A stretch of DNA of 64,000 nucleotides from Lachnospiraceae bacterium (GCA_015056945.1 SVFH01000007.1:62001-126000); one strand, 5' to 3'. Shown: positions 51,399 through 61,882, numbered from the stretch's first letter. Numbers and translations: made by a program. The notes: generated from the sequence alone by a model not told the origin.

Positions 51399-52751
51399 AT
51401 GAATTCTTATAAATCTTTTAACCCGTTTGAAGAAAAACCACTTCCCATAGAGAAAACATTTATGGACTGGAAAATGATGTACCCCTGCAGTTATCATAAA
51501 TCAGAAACAAATCCCTATACCAAAACCCGTATCGTTTTGATGAACGGCACGGAATTTGAGGCGCAATGGTTCAGCCGTAATTATTCCCGCAGATGCGTTG
51601 ATAATGATTTACGACGCGAGCTGGCAATTGTGCGACGTATCGAGCAACAACAGCAGAAACGGATTGCGTGCCTGAAACCCAGAGACGAAACCATTCTTGA
51701 AACGACAATTGCTTACGAACAGCTTGCCGTTGACTTAACTGCGGTTATGGCCAAAAAAGAAAAAAACTGTGTTGTGAAAAACGCATTGAATTTCGCACTG
51801 TTAGAGGATTTTGACCATCTCTACCGCTACAGTAACCTTTTGGCTTACGAATACGACCTGGATCCGAAGCTCTATGTGGGCGGCTATACGGAAATTACCC
51901 CTGCAAGACCGACTATTTCAGAACATCGTCACCCTGTCGACTCTATTTTCCCTTATATCAACAACTGCACCAATGAAACACTTACAAAGCTTCATATCGG
52001 TATCATCACTGCTGCAGAACAGCAGACCATGAACTACTATATGAATATTGCACCCTTTTACTGTAAGTCAGATCTCGGTCGAAGACTGTATCAGGAAATC
52101 GGCATGATCGAAGAAGAACATGTTACACAGTATGAGAGCCTGAAAGATACAACTGCAACCTTCTTAGAAGACTGGCTGATGCATGAATATACAGAATGCT
52201 ACCTCTACTATTCCTGCATGATTTCCGAATGTGATATGCAGATTAAAAAGATTTGGGAAGAATGTCTTATTCAGGAAATTTCTCATTTGCACAAAGCCAA
52301 AGATATGTTACGCAAATACGAAGGTAAAGACTGGCAGCAGGTAATTCCTGACGGTTATTTCCCCGAACCTCTTATTTTAGGTCCCAATATCGAATACGTC
52401 CGCAACATTATTGCAACCACAACCGGCAACACGCAGTCCGTCGAAGATATTGTCCCGTTGTATGAATTAAACAGCAATGCACCCTTTTACTATTATCAGA
52501 GCATAGTAAACAACAATGTATCCTGTGTTGCAAGCCACAGGGTAATCGAAGACACCATCTCAGCGTTCCGCAAAGACGTCCGCTACGAAGTGGCTCCCAA
52601 TCCGCTTCCGTCCTTACGTGAGCGTTGCTCGGATAACACGGCGCTGGCGCGCATCGCATCACAGACGCCGAAATCAGCAAGCATCTGCAGCACAACCGAA
52701 TCAGACTGTGACTGCCTCGGATGTACGGACAGCAAAGCCGTCACATGGTAA
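51399..52751 (+). CDS. Ferritin-like di-iron protein, unknown function
   Basis: The 450-residue protein is not from a family I can name. Its middle part (about 195-305) shows the four-helix di-iron pattern: Glu in TAAEQQTMNYYM, then EEEH about 30 residues on, Glu in HEYTECYLYY, and QEISH about 27 residues further. This is the arrangement of ligands in ferritin-like carboxylate-bridged di-iron proteins. A first helical part (about 95-150) with DFDH may be a second, degenerate bundle. The C-terminus ends with a cysteine-rich tail, DCDCLGCTD. GGGAG precedes the ATG. It stands alone with its own terminator. Confidence 0.72.
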   Translation: MNSYKSFNPFEEKPLPIEKTFMDWKMMYPCSYHKSETNPYTKTRIVLMNGTEFEAQWFSRNYSRRCVDNDLRRELAIVRRIEQQQQKRIACLKPRDETILETTIAYEQLAVDLTAVMAKKEKNCVVKNALNFALLEDFDHLYRYSNLLAYEYDLDPKLYVGGYTEITPARPTISEHRHPVDSIFPYINNCTNETLTKLHIGIITAAEQQTMNYYMNIAPFYCKSDLGRRLYQEIGMIEEEHVTQYESLKDTTATFLEDWLMHEYTECYLYYSCMISECDMQIKKIWEECLIQEISHLHKAKDMLRKYEGKDWQQVIPDGYFPEPLILGPNIEYVRNIIATTTGNTQSVEDIVPLYELNSNAPFYYYQSIVNNNVSCVASHRVIEDTISAFRKDVRYEVAPNPLPSLRERCSDNTALARIASQTPKSASICSTTESDCDCLGCTDSKAVTW

Positions 52752-52791
52752 AAGGAGACTGAATTATCTCCCCTCCTGAATCGATTGCCCG

Positions 52792-52844
52792 GGGTTCCGT
52801 TCGGAAAAAGACTTTATAGCAAAGAAAACTTGCCGGCGGAACCC
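52792..52844 (+). terminator. Terminator of the ferritin-like gene
   Basis: GGGTTCCG (52792-52799) and CGGAACCC (52837-52844) pair across a 37-base loop and are followed by TTTTTTT. Confidence 0.78.
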
Positions 52845-52865
52845 TTTTTTTGGTGAAATATAGAC

Positions 52866-52894
52866 TTGACTTTACTTTGTCGGGAAAATATACT
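52866..52894 (+). promoter_or_regulatory. Promoter of the PPi-phosphofructokinase gene
   Basis: TTGACT (52866-52871) and TATACT (52889-52894) are 17 bases apart, 39 bases before the start codon. Confidence 0.8.
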
Positions 52895-52932
52895 AAAATT
52901 GTTCTGAATAAAATAACAAAGGAGATATAGCT

Positions 52933-54594
52933 ATGAATATTTCACCATTACAAAAAGCAAGATATGAGTATACACCGAAGCTTCCCGGAATGCTTAGAAA
53001 CGGCATCGCAGACATCTGCGTTAAGGAAGGTGCGGAAACTCAGAGTGTAGCAGATCAGGAAAAGATTAAAGCGTTATTCCCGAACACCTACGGCAAGAAG
53101 GAAATCACTTTCCAGAAGGGACAGAATACATCTGAAGCTAAGAAGCAGATTGTTGGTGTTATTCTTTCCGGTGGACAGGCTCCCGGCGGTCACAACGTTG
53201 TTTGCGGTTTATATGATGCTTTAAAGGCAACCAACAAAGAAAACGAGCTTTATGGTTTTAAGGGTGGCCCGAGCGGTTTAATTGAAGACAACTACATCGT
53301 TTTAACTGACGAATATGTAGATCAGTTCAGAAACACAGGCGGTTTCGATATTATCGGTTCAGGAAGAACCAAACTTGAAACAAACGAGCAGTTTGCTATC
53401 GCAGCTGAAGTTTGTAAAAAACACGGCATCACAGCTATCGTTATCATCGGTGGTGACGATTCTAATACAAACGCAGGTATCCTTGCTGAATATTTTGCAG
53501 CAAACAACACAGGCGTACAGGTAATCGGATGCCCTAAGACAATCGACGGTGACTTAAAGAACGAAGATATTGAATGTTCTTTCGGTTTTGATACAGCTAC
53601 AAAGACATACAGTGAAATTATCGGTAACATCGCAAGAGACTGTAACTCTGCTAAGAAGTACTGGCACTTCATCAAGGTTATGGGCCGTAGCGCTTCTCAC
53701 GTAGCATTAGAGTGTGCACTTGAGACACAGCCTAACATCTGCCTTATCTCTGAAGAAGTTGCTGCTAAGAAGATGTCTCTTTCTGCAATCGCTGATTACA
53801 TTGCTGATTCTGTAGAAGCAAGAGCTGCTAAGGGAATGAACTTCGGTATCGCAGTTATTCCTGAAGGTGTTGTAGAATTCGTTCCTGAGTTCTCTGTATT
53901 GATTCAGGAAATCAACGAATTACTCGCAGGAAGCAAAGCTGATGAATTCAACGCACTTCCTACATGGGAAGCTAAATACGCTTTCATCGAAAAAGGCTTA
54001 ACAAAGGAATCCATGGAAGTATTCGCAATTCTTCCTCAGGCTATCCAGCAGCAGTTATTCTTAGAAAGAGATCCTCACGGAAACGTTCAGGTATCCTTAA
54101 TCGAATCCGAGAAATTATTCTCAGCACTTGTAGCAGACAAATTGGCTGCAAGAAAAGCTGCAGGTACATACAAGGGCAAATTCAGCACACTTCATCACTT
54201 CTTAGGATACGAAGGAAGATGTGCATTCCCTTCAAACTTCGATTCAGACTACTGCTACTCACTCGGATACAACGCATTCATGTTGATCCAGTACGGCTAC
54301 AACGGATACTTATCCAAAGTTTCCAACCTCTCTGCTCCTGCTAATGAATGGGTTGCAGGTGGTATGCCTATCACAAAGATGATGAACATCGAAAGAAGAC
54401 ACGGTGAAGATAAGCCGGTTATCAAGAAAGCTCTCGTAGAACTTGATGGCGCACCGTTTAAGTACTTCGAAGCACACCGCGAAGAGTGGGCTCTTGAAAC
54501 CTGCTTCAAATATCCCGGTGCTATCCAGTACTACGGACCGACAGAGGTTTGTGACATTACAACTGTTACACTTGCTCTTGAGCAGGCGAAATAA
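52933..54594 (+). CDS. pfp: Pyrophosphate-dependent 6-phosphofructokinase
   Basis: The 553-residue enzyme is of the long PPi-PFK type: [16 protein letters not shown] near residue 75, [10 protein letters not shown] near 174, [11 protein letters not shown] near 198 and [14 protein letters not shown] near 253. The GGDDS sequence, with Asp where ATP-dependent enzymes have Gly, marks use of pyrophosphate. The reaction converts fructose 6-phosphate to fructose 1,6-bisphosphate reversibly. AAAGGAG stands at the right distance before the ATG. Codon use is strongly biased towards common codons, as in highly expressed genes. Confidence 0.96.
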   Translation: MNISPLQKARYEYTPKLPGMLRNGIADICVKEGAETQSVADQEKIKALFPNTYGKKEITFQKGQNTSEAKKQIVGVILSGGQAPGGHNVVCGLYDALKATNKENELYGFKGGPSGLIEDNYIVLTDEYVDQFRNTGGFDIIGSGRTKLETNEQFAIAAEVCKKHGITAIVIIGGDDSNTNAGILAEYFAANNTGVQVIGCPKTIDGDLKNEDIECSFGFDTATKTYSEIIGNIARDCNSAKKYWHFIKVMGRSASHVALECALETQPNICLISEEVAAKKMSLSAIADYIADSVEARAAKGMNFGIAVIPEGVVEFVPEFSVLIQEINELLAGSKADEFNALPTWEAKYAFIEKGLTKESMEVFAILPQAIQQQLFLERDPHGNVQVSLIESEKLFSALVADKLAARKAAGTYKGKFSTLHHFLGYEGRCAFPSNFDSDYCYSLGYNAFMLIQYGYNGYLSKVSNLSAPANEWVAGGMPITKMMNIERRHGEDKPVIKKALVELDGAPFKYFEAHREEWALETCFKYPGAIQYYGPTEVCDITTVTLALEQAK

Positions 54595-54611
54595 TTTATT
54601 TATAATATTGA

Positions 54612-54644
54612 AATACGGTGTAACCACTCAGGCTACACCGTATT
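54612..54644. terminator. Terminator between pfp and the EAL gene
   Basis: The stem AATACGGTGTA / TACACCGTATT with an 11-base loop is followed by TTTTTT on the plus strand. It may also serve the facing gene. Confidence 0.92.
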
Positions 54645-54653
54645 TTTTTAATG

Positions 54654-56339
54654 TTATTGATATGTACCTATTGCAACGCGTTTTAAGAATTTATCTACGG
54701 ATAAAGGCTGATCAAAGAAGTAGCCTTGTACGATGTCACAGCCAACAGCTTTTAGGTAGTCAAATTGATTCTGTGTCTCAACACCTTCCACAACAACTTT
54801 ATAGCCAAGACTCTTCGCAAGATTTGCTATATTTTCAAACATAATACAGTCTTTCTTCTTGTTCGGATAATCTTCCTCGCGCGGAATGAATGATCGGTCA
54901 ATTTTCAACAAATCGATTGTTGTCATCTTCAACATATTCAAGGAAGAATAACCTGTACCGAAATCGTCAATGGAAGTACTGATGCCTTGTTCCTTCAGCT
55001 GTCGAATCATCTCTGCCATAACAACATAATCTTTGAAGTCTTCACTCTCCGTTAATTCGATTTCGATAAACTGATGCGGTACTTTGTGTTTATCTATGAT
55101 ACTAATGATTTCACGCGCAAGATCAGGATTTCCTATGTGCTTTCTGGAGAAATTAATAGAGATTCTAGGCATCTTCAGTCCGGTCGCCATACACTCGCGT
55201 AAAAGTTCACAGGTTCTTTCCAATACATAGAAATCGAGTCTGCAGATACTGCCGTCTTTTTCTAAAATAGGAATAAACTCTCCGGGAAAAAGCATCCTTC
55301 CCTGTGTATTCCAACGCACCAAAGCTTCGGCGCCGCATAAACTTTTATCTTCGGCATTAACCTTAGGCTGATAATAAATCACGAATTCCTGCATCTCCAG
55401 ACTACGCTGAAAACGGGCAATGATTTCTTTCTGACGCATGATATCTGCGTAGAAATCTTCGCTGAAAAATACCGGTTCATTCTTTTCTAACTGTCTTGCA
55501 ACCTGGTATGCTATGCTGATTCGTGTCATAACGTCACCTGCGTCCTTGACATCAAAGAGCTTGGCCGCCCCTATGGTTGCACTGAAATGGAACTTTCTGA
55601 TTTCATTCTCATAATGATATGTAGTTTCCATATCATTGATAATCTCGAAAAATCGATTTGCATTTTCTTCCCGAATCAAAGCAACATAATTATCGCCACC
55701 GAGACGCGCAACAATTTCATCACGCTCCAGCTCTTGTAATAACCGGTTTGCATATATTTTCATTACTTCATCCGCATGCTCATACGGTAAAATTTTATTT
55801 ACATATTTGAAATTATGAATATTGAAATATACGCCCACATAGTGTTCCAGACGCTTATTGGAAAAAAGTCGTATCACAAAATCCATATATCCCGATACAT
55901 TCGGAATTCCAACTGCCAAATCTGTTTTAATTGCAGTTTTCAACAAATCCTGTACGCTTTCAAGCCGAAATGAAATAAAAAGCTGATATGCAATCACATG
56001 AATATCACGTTTCTCTTCATCATCCCAAACCACTTCTCCTCTGGGATAAAAAGTAATATTAATAATATCACCTTCTCCGGTACGAAAACTAAATCCTACC
56101 GGTTTACAACCACAAATCCCCGGTCTGTGATATAAGGTGCATGACATATTCTCACTCTGCGCACGTAACTTTGATTGCTTTACAGAAAGTTGAAGCATAA
56201 CCCTTCCAACATTCAATTCGTCCTCAACACATGCGATAGCATCGCGCAATTTTGTCATCAATTCATCTTCTGAATGAACAGGTTTCTGCATTATGGTGAA
56301 AAATCGCTCCATATTTGCACTTTCTATCAGTCTGCCCAC
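54654..56339 (-). CDS. Cyclic-di-GMP phosphodiesterase (degenerate GGDEF, intact EAL)
   Basis: The 561-residue protein has an N-terminal sensor-like part (about 1-150), a GGDEF domain whose motif is GGDNY near residue 225, so cyclase activity is unlikely, and an EAL domain. The EAL catalytic set is complete: GAEALVRW near 337, ISINFSRKH near 398, ELTESED near 424, IDDFGTGYSSL near 458, LLKIDRSFI near 478 and VVEGVET near 512. It should hydrolyse cyclic-di-GMP in the cytoplasm. No membrane segment is seen. The start is a GTG with GAGGTG five bases upstream. Confidence 0.92.
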   Translation of the reverse strand: MGRLIESANMERFFTIMQKPVHSEDELMTKLRDAIACVEDELNVGRVMLQLSVKQSKLRAQSENMSCTLYHRPGICGCKPVGFSFRTGEGDIINITFYPRGEVVWDDEEKRDIHVIAYQLFISFRLESVQDLLKTAIKTDLAVGIPNVSGYMDFVIRLFSNKRLEHYVGVYFNIHNFKYVNKILPYEHADEVMKIYANRLLQELERDEIVARLGGDNYVALIREENANRFFEIINDMETTYHYENEIRKFHFSATIGAAKLFDVKDAGDVMTRISIAYQVARQLEKNEPVFFSEDFYADIMRQKEIIARFQRSLEMQEFVIYYQPKVNAEDKSLCGAEALVRWNTQGRMLFPGEFIPILEKDGSICRLDFYVLERTCELLRECMATGLKMPRISINFSRKHIGNPDLAREIISIIDKHKVPHQFIEIELTESEDFKDYVVMAEMIRQLKEQGISTSIDDFGTGYSSLNMLKMTTIDLLKIDRSFIPREEDYPNKKKDCIMFENIANLAKSLGYKVVVEGVETQNQFDYLKAVGCDIVQGYFFDQPLSVDKFLKRVAIGTYQ

Positions 56340-56425
56340 GAAATCACCTCAAATCCTTCCTCTTACATAATGCCACAGACACGGTTTGTCCCAAAAACAA
56401 CACCGTGCCCGCAAACATTTTCCAT

Positions 56426-56434
56426 ATTATAACA
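56426..56434 (-). promoter_or_regulatory. Extended -10 promoter of the EAL gene
   Basis: On the minus strand TGTTATAAT is an extended -10 about 87 bases before the start. The leader between them can form a hairpin, CACGGTGTTGT with ACAAACCGTG. Confidence 0.6.
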
Positions 56435-56503
56435 CTTTTTTTCAAAAAATTAAAGTGCATAGTCTGAATTTTCTGATTTTTTCATGGTAATTTTTGCAAT
56501 TTA

Positions 56504-58357
56504 TCATACCATTTCGGCATCTGCATATTTTCCTGCCTGAGCATGCCACATTTGCGCATATTTTCCGTTTGCTTTCAACAATTCATCATGTGTACCGCTT
56601 TCAATGATGCGCCCCTGTTCCAACATAAGAATGCGGTCTGCATCACGCGTGGTAGAAAGCCTGTGCGAAATGTAAAAGACTGTCTTTCCTTCGGCCGCGT
56701 CATGCATTGCCTTGTTTAACTGATACTCCGCAATCGGGTCAAGTGCACTGGAGGGCTCATCCATAATCAGGATATCCGCATCTTTGTAAAAGGCCCTTGC
56801 AATCGCAACCTTCTGTGCCTCGCCACCGGATAAATCCACGCCCTTAGGGTCAAATTCCGTTGTAATAGGCGTATCCAAGCCGTCCTCTAACTCACTCAGA
56901 CGTTTCCCGAATCCGCTATGCTTCAGTGATTCTTTTACTTTTGGTGCAACAACCACACCATCCAGCACAATGAAATTATCCTTCGTTGTCGTTTCATACC
57001 GGGTAATGTCATCCATGATTACATTCTCCATAAGAGATGCACCAATCATTTTGAAATCCTGAAATACAACACCGATTCGTCTGTGATATTCTTCCGGAGA
57101 ATATTCTGAAATAACGTGATCATGATAACGGATTTCTCCGGATGTCGGGTCATACAAACGCATCAGAAGCTTCACCAGAGTGGTTTTTCCCGCTCCGTTA
57201 TATCCTACTATCGCAATGCGTTCTCCCTGTTTCACTTTCAGACTGATATCATGCAGAATCTCAGGAGCATCCTGCGTATATCGGAAGGAAACGTGGTCGA
57301 GAACCAATTCACCGGCACCTTCCGGAATCCGGATTGCGTTCGTATCTGTATCCTCGCGATGAATCGTCGGCTCATATGCAAGAAATGCACGTATTTTATC
57401 TATGTAGAGGCTGTTCTCATTCGCCTGCGCCGGAATTTCCGCAAACCGCCTCATCGCATTACGCAAACTACCTGTTCTGTTAAACAGAATCACAGCTGCA
57501 CTATAGTCTATGGTATGAAGCACCGCCGCCTGAAAAATCAGATAGGTAATGTAGAGACCATCCAGTACAAAATCTCCCGCAAGATAACGCTGACCAAACA
57601 TCAACAGGAAGCGTTTCGGCGAAACCTTACGCTGTTCCTCAATAATTGTATCTCCTGTTTTGGTGAAATCTTCTTTCAGCATCTGCGCCACATCAGGATT
57701 CAGTCTAAGTTCCTTCGCATAATCCCTTAGATAAAAGATTCTTCCCGTATAATTCCTGCGGCGCTCAAGCGGATTTATAGCAAGGCGTACTTTATAATTT
57801 AGTTTATTAATCACTTTTGCCATAAAGAAATTCAGGATAAAAGAAGCAAAAATGAACAAAATTCCCACCCAGTCCGTCACGATATAGAAGACGCCTGTCG
57901 TTACAACAACCGTAATGGCCTGCACAATGGAATTTAAGAGTGTCAAAAATCTGTCAATGGAAGTTTCCGCTTCCGCTACCGCAAGCACAAAGTCATTATA
58001 ATACTCCGGATTGTCATAGCAGGCTAAATCCATCTCGGCCGCCTTCTCATACATCTGCGATTTCAAAGCCTGATAAAGCCTTGGTTTTTGTCTGTTCGAC
58101 CATGTATAGATAAACAATCCGTCCGGGATAATCTGAATCGCATTAATCAACAGAATGATTCCGATATAAACAAATACTTTCCAGAATGGTTCTCCGTGTT
58201 CCGCACAATAAAGCACCAGATAAATCCCCACCACATGCTCAATAAAAATAATAAACTGATAACGAAAACCGTCATATAAATGGTAGAGCATATAAAGTGG
58301 TGCTCTCTTAAAGCATAATTTCCAGAGGAAGAAATGATTACTTAGAACTTGTTTCAT
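56504..58357 (-). CDS. ABC exporter half-transporter (second gene of a pair)
   Basis: The 617-residue protein has an N-terminal membrane domain (about 1-320, five or six segments) and a C-terminal ATPase: Walker A GYNGAGKTT near residue 387, signature DLSGGEAQKVAIARA near 506, Walker B ILIMDEPSSALDP near 528. An extra stretch of about 30 residues lies between Q-loop and signature (TRYETTTKDNFIVLDGV). Its start overlaps the stop of the other half-transporter as ATGA, so both form a heterodimer. Cargo unknown. Confidence 0.93.
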   Translation of the reverse strand: MKQVLSNHFFLWKLCFKRAPLYMLYHLYDGFRYQFIIFIEHVVGIYLVLYCAEHGEPFWKVFVYIGIILLINAIQIIPDGLFIYTWSNRQKPRLYQALKSQMYEKAAEMDLACYDNPEYYNDFVLAVAEAETSIDRFLTLLNSIVQAITVVVTTGVFYIVTDWVGILFIFASFILNFFMAKVINKLNYKVRLAINPLERRRNYTGRIFYLRDYAKELRLNPDVAQMLKEDFTKTGDTIIEEQRKVSPKRFLLMFGQRYLAGDFVLDGLYITYLIFQAAVLHTIDYSAAVILFNRTGSLRNAMRRFAEIPAQANENSLYIDKIRAFLAYEPTIHREDTDTNAIRIPEGAGELVLDHVSFRYTQDAPEILHDISLKVKQGERIAIVGYNGAGKTTLVKLLMRLYDPTSGEIRYHDHVISEYSPEEYHRRIGVVFQDFKMIGASLMENVIMDDITRYETTTKDNFIVLDGVVVAPKVKESLKHSGFGKRLSELEDGLDTPITTEFDPKGVDLSGGEAQKVAIARAFYKDADILIMDEPSSALDPIAEYQLNKAMHDAAEGKTVFYISHRLSTTRDADRILMLEQGRIIESGTHDELLKANGKYAQMWHAQAGKYADAEMV

Positions 58358-60201
58358 GCTTCCACCTCCTCTGCCATCGCAAAGATACCGGCTTCATGCT
58401 TTGCTCCCGCAAGATAATTGATCGCCTGTTTCTCATACATTTGCTGATAGGACCCCTTTTGCTTCAAAAGTTGTGCATGAGTTCCCGACTCAATCACAGT
58501 CCCATTTTCAAGCATAAAAACACAATCTGCCTTTTGCACAGAAGAAAGACGATGCGAAATAAACAGCATAGTATTCTTTTTTCCGGACTTCAGTATATTT
58601 TTGAATAATTCATATTCCGCAATCGGGTCAAGCGCGCTTGACGGTTCATCGTATATTTTGACCGGACAAGGATTCGCCATTGCTCTTGCCACAACAATCT
58701 TCTGATATTCGCCGCCGGAAAGCACAGCTCCTTCTTCTGCAAATTCCTTCGTCAGAATTGTATGAATCCCTTTGGGAAGTGAACATATTTTATCATAAAC
58801 ACCCGCAAGCTTTAACGCCTGCACAGCAACTGCTTCGTCCCCTTCCTTCGCCGGATGCATCAAAACATTCTCCAGTACTGACAAGGAAAAGATCTGATAA
58901 TCCTGAAAGGCCGTCGCAAAAAGAGCACGATATTTCGCCAACTCATAAGTTTTGATATCTTTACCGTTTAAAAGAATCACACCCTCTGTCGGATCATAAA
59001 AGCGAAGAAGAAGTTTGATAATCGTAGATTTGCCCGCACCGTTATGTCCAACCAACGCATATGTTTTACCGCCTTCAATCCGAAACGACAAATCATGAAT
59101 CACCTGTTCATCCTTGTACGAAAAACTGACATTCCGAAACTCAATCTCTCTGATTTCACATCCCGGATCGTCTCCGGCATAATTCTCAGGAATTTTTTCT
59201 TCATACTCCATAAAAGTACGCAAGTTATCCACAAACAGCCCCTTCTTAAAAGCCGTGGTTAGATTGTCCGTAAAGCCGATTAAAATCCACGTAGTAGAAA
59301 CCATCATACTTGTGATAACCGATAACTGCGCAAGATTCATCGAATGATTGACAATGGTACGATATGCACCGTAAATAAGGAGCCCTTCAAAGATAAAAGA
59401 AAAAGTAAACATTACATAAAGCCAGTGAAAAATCATTGACTTAACAGTATACTTTCCAGTCACCTTCCAAATTCCGCGTATGGCTTCCGCATAGTAGCGT
59501 TTCATTAATGCAAATGCATTGGTCAGGCGAATTTCCTTGGCATAATCAGATAAATACATGACACGATTCACATAAGCAATTTTACGATTATACGGTGCTG
59601 TTTCTTTGTTTCGTTTGAATTCATTCTTCGCAACCTGCTGATTAAATACAAAGTTACCGAGAATCGGAAACAGAATAAAAAGAACCGACCACTGGTCCAC
59701 TTCAAACATCAGAATAAAAGCAGCAACGGAAGCAATAATACCAAAAACGACACCCCATATATTTTTGACGGTATCAATCAGATTTTCCGTGGCTTTATCC
59801 AACGCCAGAGTATAACGATCGTAAAATTCATTGTCTTCAAAACAAGCAAGTTCCACATTGGAAGACTTTTCGTACAATAACAAATTAAGCTTTTTATAAA
59901 CAATTTCCTTGCTGACCGGATTTACTTTTCCCTCTACATAATTCGTGTAAAAGGAAAGTGATGCAAACACCGCAATTGTAATTCCGAGAAAAACCATAAT
60001 TCTGGAAAAAGCCTGTTGTGTTTCCAATGCATTGATGACATACCTCATAAAAAAAGCACTGTAAAAAAGCCATTCCAGATATCCGAACATACAAATCAGG
60101 GCCTGATGAATCACCAAACCCGGACATAATTTCCATAACAAACGACAGGCATACAAATTATTTCGAATTACCTTCGCGTTCTTCCCTTTCTCCTTCTTCA
60201 T
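58354..60201 (-). CDS. ABC exporter half-transporter (first gene of a pair)
   Basis: The 615-residue protein has the same layout as its partner: membrane domain (about 1-330), Walker A GHNGAGKST near residue 389, signature VLSGGEYQKIVVARA near 495, and Walker B VKIYDEPSSALDP near 515. The signature has E in place of the usual Q, as in the partner, and both keep the catalytic glutamate. Membrane segments in the first third lack charged cargo motifs. Peptide or lipid export is typical of such pairs. Confidence 0.93.
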   Translation of the reverse strand: MKKEKGKNAKVIRNNLYACRLLWKLCPGLVIHQALICMFGYLEWLFYSAFFMRYVINALETQQAFSRIMVFLGITIAVFASLSFYTNYVEGKVNPVSKEIVYKKLNLLLYEKSSNVELACFEDNEFYDRYTLALDKATENLIDTVKNIWGVVFGIIASVAAFILMFEVDQWSVLFILFPILGNFVFNQQVAKNEFKRNKETAPYNRKIAYVNRVMYLSDYAKEIRLTNAFALMKRYYAEAIRGIWKVTGKYTVKSMIFHWLYVMFTFSFIFEGLLIYGAYRTIVNHSMNLAQLSVITSMMVSTTWILIGFTDNLTTAFKKGLFVDNLRTFMEYEEKIPENYAGDDPGCEIREIEFRNVSFSYKDEQVIHDLSFRIEGGKTYALVGHNGAGKSTIIKLLLRFYDPTEGVILLNGKDIKTYELAKYRALFATAFQDYQIFSLSVLENVLMHPAKEGDEAVAVQALKLAGVYDKICSLPKGIHTILTKEFAEEGAVLSGGEYQKIVVARAMANPCPVKIYDEPSSALDPIAEYELFKNILKSGKKNTMLFISHRLSSVQKADCVFMLENGTVIESGTHAQLLKQKGSYQQMYEKQAINYLAGAKHEAGIFAMAEEVEA

Positions 60202-60215
60202 TTCACTTCTCCCAT

Positions 60216-61805
60216 TTATCTGTACACTACCACCGTATCCCCTTCGTGAATCACTGTTTTTCCGTCAGGGATGATGGTCTGTCCCGCGCGAATAATCAAC
60301 GCAATCAATTCATCATCTGCCAAAGACAGATTTCCGATTGCCTGATTACACCATTTATGTTTCTTATCTATCACAAGTTCTAAAAGCTGCTCGTCTTCCG
60401 TCGGTACATACGGCGGTACACTTAAAATCAATGTATCATGCGGCAAAATCTCCGTATCGCCTTTCGTAATAATACTCTCTTCACCTCTTTTGAGCATAAT
60501 CGCAAGGGAACCATGCGGCATGGACACATCTTTGATTTTTTTATGAATCCAGTTATGATCCTCGGGAATATACATACGCATAAGCTGAAAAGCCGTCTCC
60601 TCCTGGTAATCGTTGAAGGTCTTGGTTACGTCGGCATTATCATCAATCATCTGCAATTTCTTTGCTACCAAAGGCAGCATTCCTCCCTGTATTGCTACAG
60701 AAATCAATGTTGTCATAAACACAATGTGAAACAAATCCTGATGCATGGTAATCCCGGTTGCCACCGCCATAATGGCAAACACGCACGAAGAAGCTCCACG
60801 CAAACCCGCCCATGAAATAAGCGCACACTGACGAAAAGAACACTTCTGAATCACAAGTAACAGAAGGACCGAAATCGGTCTTGCAATTAAAGTCAAAAAT
60901 ATTGCTACAGCCAATGCAATCAACATGATACCCGGCATCTGGCTCGGATAACTTAGCAAACCGATAATGAAAAAAACCAGAATCTGAGCCAAAGAGGTCA
61001 CTCCATCAAAAAATGGAATCAATGTTTGTTTGCTTCGAATCCGGCTGTTACCGATAATGATACCGAACAGGTATAAACTCAGATATGCATTGCCCTGTAG
61101 CACAGAGGAAATGCCATAGCAAAGCAATACCATAGCAATCAGGAAAATAGTATCAAGCCCTTCTGAAATCAATCTGGTTCTTTTAGAAACCCATAGTGTA
61201 ACAAATGCAGCCAGGATACCTGCCAATATGCCGACAGCCATCTGTAATATAATCATCCACACAATAGACCCTGATTTCTCCGCACCAAAGAAGCCAATGG
61301 CAATCGTTGTAAGCATAAATGACATCGGGTCATTACTACCGCTTTCCACTTCAAGGATAGAAGCCGTACCATCTTTTAAGTTCAAACGTTTCTTACGCAA
61401 AATAGAGAACACGCTCGCAGCATCCGTAGAAGAAAGAACTGCACCAATCAGAAAACTTTCCTGCCACGAGAGGCGAAGCAGGAAATGACATAACAGCATC
61501 GTAATCAGTGCTGTCATGACAACGCCTAACGTAGAAAGTGACACTGCCTTCACCGAATATGCTCTCGCCGCACTCCATTTCGTATTGAATCCCGAGTAGA
61601 ACATAATAAAAACAAGTGCAACGGAGCATACGTTCTCTGCCATTGAAAAATCATCAAACGCAATGCCGAATATTCCGTCCGACCCAAACACCATACCGAT
61701 GAACATAAAAAGAATCAACGCAGGCAAACCGAATTTATCAGAAAACTTTTCGGCAAGAATACAAAGTAAAATAATAACACCAACTGCTATAATAGAAACT
61801 ATCAT
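60216..61805 (-). CDS. CPA1-type cation/proton antiporter with TrkA-C domain (NhaP2/CvrA-like)
   Basis: The 529-residue protein has about 12 membrane segments (residues 1-400) with SSTDAASVFSILRK and LEVESGSNDPMSFML, the conserved exchange-site motifs of the family (Asp pairs in TDAA and NDP), and a cytoplasmic TrkA-C-like C-terminus (about 430-529). Such proteins exchange K+ or Na+ for protons and sense nucleotides or pH through the tail. The ATG at 61805 is chosen; a longer frame to 61940 would run over a terminator and has no ribosome site. Confidence 0.93.
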   Translation of the reverse strand: MIVSIIAVGVIILLCILAEKFSDKFGLPALILFMFIGMVFGSDGIFGIAFDDFSMAENVCSVALVFIMFYSGFNTKWSAARAYSVKAVSLSTLGVVMTALITMLLCHFLLRLSWQESFLIGAVLSSTDAASVFSILRKKRLNLKDGTASILEVESGSNDPMSFMLTTIAIGFFGAEKSGSIVWMIILQMAVGILAGILAAFVTLWVSKRTRLISEGLDTIFLIAMVLLCYGISSVLQGNAYLSLYLFGIIIGNSRIRSKQTLIPFFDGVTSLAQILVFFIIGLLSYPSQMPGIMLIALAVAIFLTLIARPISVLLLLVIQKCSFRQCALISWAGLRGASSCVFAIMAVATGITMHQDLFHIVFMTTLISVAIQGGMLPLVAKKLQMIDDNADVTKTFNDYQEETAFQLMRMYIPEDHNWIHKKIKDVSMPHGSLAIMLKRGEESIITKGDTEILPHDTLILSVPPYVPTEDEQLLELVIDKKHKWCNQAIGNLSLADDELIALIIRAGQTIIPDGKTVIHEGDTVVVYR

Positions 61806-61837
61806 ATCTTTTTCACCATCTTCATCCGAATAAATCA

Positions 61838-61875
61838 AAAACATCTCCTGTCCGAACCGAAACAGGAGATGTTTT
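61838..61875 (-). terminator. Terminator of the Ca2+/cation antiporter gene
   Basis: A perfect 14-base stem AAAACATCTCCTGT / ACAGGAGATGTTTT with ten-base loop lies eight bases past the stop and is followed on the minus strand by TGATTTATTC; the A/T ends make it usable. Confidence 0.85.
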
Positions 61876-61882
61876 CCTCTTA

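Noticed and set aside
56340-56425. Cyclic-di-GMP riboswitch in the leader of the EAL gene.
   Set aside because: Only one hairpin is seen and the conserved cores of class I and II are not recognisable.
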